DNA of 64,000 nucleotides from CAWAYR01 sp050250875 (lineage in GTDB: Bacteria; Acidobacteriota; Vicinamibacteria; Vicinamibacterales; UBA2999), in the NCBI GenBank assembly GCA_050250875.1, contig JBFWNV010000003.1:1-64000 (forward strand), in the 5' to 3' direction. The notes beneath the pieces are model-generated. The model saw only the letters and a list, made by a program, of their open reading frames with translations. It was not told where the DNA came from and ran no database searches. Each line of letters starts with the position of its first letter. Within the stretch, counting starts at the first letter, position 1. A program made the position numbers and the translations under genes. Shown piece after piece: positions 62,877 to 64,000 of this stretch.

Positions 62877-63551
62877 GTGAAACCCGAGAGCGCCTCTCCT
62901 GCTCCCCGGTCCCTGGTCCCTGCTCCCCGGTCCCTTCTGACTCACGTTCTCCTCCTCTCCCCCGCCCACAGCGGCGGCAAGCGGGCGCAGGCGCTGCTGC
63001 GGCCCGGGGCGACGTCGGACGCCGCCCTGCGGCTCCGCCGCGGCGAGCTGCCCCTCGGCGAGGCGTTCGCGCTGATGAGCGGCCTCTACTTCCGCGGCAA
63101 GCTGGCCTATGCCCGGGCCGTCGTCGCCCGGCGCGGCGCCGCCGCCACCGCCCTGGTGATCACTCCGACGCGCGGACTGCTCTCCCCCAACGCCCCTGCC
63201 TCCGTCGCCCTGCTGGAGGAGTTCGCCGCCACCGACATCACCGCGGACGACGCGCGGTATCGCGCGCCGCTCGAGCGTGACCTGGCCGCGCTCGACCGCC
63301 GGCTGACCGCCGACGCCGCCGTCGTGCTGCTCGGCAGCATCGCGACCGGCAAATACGTCGACGTACTGGCGCCGCTGCTCGGCGACCGTCTGTACTGTCC
63401 GCCGGCCTTCGTCGGCCGCGGCGACATGAGCCGCGGCGGCCTGCTGCTGCGCAGCGCCGCCGCCGGCGTCGAACTCGACTGCGTGCCGCTCACCGCGCTG
63501 GCAGCGAGGCGCGGCCCGCGGCCGCCGCGGTTCGAGCAGCGACGCGACTGA
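62877..63551 (+). CDS. uncharacterised conserved-looking protein, N-terminus read through a repeat
   Basis: 224-residue protein, no recognised domain. The GTG at 62877 is the only ordinary start upstream of the body, and gives residues APRSLVPAPRSLL encoded by the repeat at 62898-62934. The body starts near residue 22 (THVLLLSPAHSGGKRAQALL) and shows ordered sequence (SGLYFRGKLAYARAV, VVLLGSIATGKYVDVL, FVGRGDMSRGGLLLR). No signal peptide or membrane segment is seen. The pattern LLLSPAHSGGKR resembles a nucleotide- or phosphate-loop-like start, but no function can be assigned. It may begin at a non-standard codon after the repeat. Confidence 0.6.
   Translation: MKPESASPAPRSLVPAPRSLLTHVLLLSPAHSGGKRAQALLRPGATSDAALRLRRGELPLGEAFALMSGLYFRGKLAYARAVVARRGAAATALVITPTRGLLSPNAPASVALLEEFAATDITADDARYRAPLERDLAALDRRLTADAAVVLLGSIATGKYVDVLAPLLGDRLYCPPAFVGRGDMSRGGLLLRSAAAGVELDCVPLTALAARRGPRPPRFEQRRD
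62898..62934 (-). repeat. short-repeat arm (GGGACC/GGGAGC type), right arm
   Basis: CCTGCTCCCCGGTCCC occurs twice, joined by TGGTCCC. Its reverse complement closely matches the arm at 62784-62813. It is translated as part of the N-terminus of the downstream gene. Confidence 0.8.
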
Positions 63552-63571
63552 CGCGGCCGGGCGGCGCGGGC

Positions 63572-63928
63572 CTACGCCGGGCGCGCCGGGCCGATCACGA
63601 ACAGCGTGTTGCCGGCCGGATCGGTGACGGCGAAGGTACGCGCCCCCCACGGCTCGTCGCGCGGCGGCTGGGGGATCGCCACGACGGTGCTCCACTCGCG
63701 ATAGCAGGCATCGGCGTCGCCGACCTCGAGCGCCACACAGGCGTGGCGGCCGTGGCCGGTCATCGGGCAGTCGAGCGTCAGGGCAATCGTGCCGCGCGCG
63801 ATCCCGAGCAGGCCGGTATGGCCGTCCTCGCTCGCCTCGAACCTCACCACGAAGCCGAGGCCGTCGACGTAGAAGCGGCGCGACGCGGCGAGGTCGTCGG
63901 CGGGCAGGATCGGCACGGCTCGTTCCAT
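63572..63928 (-). CDS. VOC-superfamily (glyoxalase/bleomycin-resistance-like) protein
   Basis: 118-residue single-unit VOC protein from ATG 63928; a TTG five codons upstream is less likely. It starts MERAVPILPADDLAASRRFY and has YVDGLGFVVRFEASE, LDCPMTGHGRHACVALEVGD, and ARTFAVTDPAGNTLFVIG, typical of bleomycin-binding-like glyoxalase folds. The family spans metal enzymes and drug-binding proteins, and the true activity cannot be read here. It ends 20 bases from the convergent gene at 62877-63551. Confidence 0.82.
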   Translation of the reverse strand: MERAVPILPADDLAASRRFYVDGLGFVVRFEASEDGHTGLLGIARGTIALTLDCPMTGHGRHACVALEVGDADACYREWSTVVAIPQPPRDEPWGARTFAVTDPAGNTLFVIGPARPA

Positions 63929-63939
63929 GGCGCTGGTCC

Positions 63940-64000
63940 TCAACGTTCGATGACGACGGTGCGGCGGTCGCCGCCGTGATCGGCGATGTGCACGCGCACC
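63940..64000 (-). CDS. C-terminal fragment of an unidentified protein (partial)
   Basis: A minus-strand frame enters from beyond the window edge and stops at 63940, 11 bases upstream of the VOC gene. It reads VRVHIADHGGDRRTVVIER before the stop. It is too short for a family assignment. The codon choice is like real coding sequence here, and the gap would fit an operon with the VOC gene. Confidence 0.35.
   Translation of the reverse strand, partial: VRVHIADHGGDRRTVVIER

Overview
The window is about 70% GC, densely coded on both strands, and comes from a diderm (outer-membrane) bacterium: it encodes lipopolysaccharide transport (Lpt), a Tol-Pal system and a secretin machine. The mix of HprK/RapZ with a permease-less PTS, fused Lpt proteins, a single-gene microcompartment shell locus and frequent GTG starts suggests an Acidobacteriota member, perhaps Vicinamibacteria. 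That assignment is inference only. No rRNA, tRNA, insertion sequence, prophage or CRISPR array was found, and no gene-free stretch exceeds about 260 bases.

Layout. 1-7.5 kb (+): dnaE (partial), accA, recJ, an LptC-LptA multi-jellyroll fusion and lptB. 7.6-13.8 kb (+): rpoN, hprK, rapZ, a mannose-family EIIA, HPr, enzyme I and a small cupin, forming a regulatory phosphorelay with no sugar permease. 13.9-19.5 kb (-): tolQ, tolR, a TonB-like protein, tolB, pal, cpoB, ssb. 19.6-25 kb (+): recN, miaB, a bifunctional-nuclease-family gene, parA, parB, then an AT-rich convergent gap. 25.3-27.3 kb (-): a GH57 glycosidase, divergent from a single-chain LptF-LptG fusion (27.3-29.7 kb, +). 29.7-32.2 kb (-): a membrane-anchored PHP protein downstream of xerD.

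32.3-39.3 kb reads as a cell-wall amino-sugar salvage island: murQ (+), nagB and a BadF-type sugar kinase (-), then two sodium/solute symporters flanking a beta-lactamase-fold serine hydrolase (+). 39.3-51.5 kb holds a type IV pilus/type II secretion-like machine, mainly on the minus strand: a lipoprotein, pilC, pilB, pilM, pilN, pilO, pilP, a secretin with TPR and probable cohesin parts, two GspG-like pseudopilins and a separate long pseudopilin. A divergent Ig/PKD lipoprotein is embedded in it. 51.6-53.6 kb (+) is a two-gene microcompartment locus: one hexameric shell protein and one acylating aldehyde dehydrogenase with a C-terminal extension. 53.7-64 kb: a LysM lytic transglycosylase, comM, an M23 peptidase, secA and guaB, then an unknown gene (+); a VOC-family protein and a gene fragment (-).

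The items most worth a second look are the minimal microcompartment locus, the covalently fused Lpt components, the salvage island, the secretin with unusual appended domains, a class of inverted short-repeat arms flanking hairpins, the two-hairpin parA leader and the AT-rich element beside parB.
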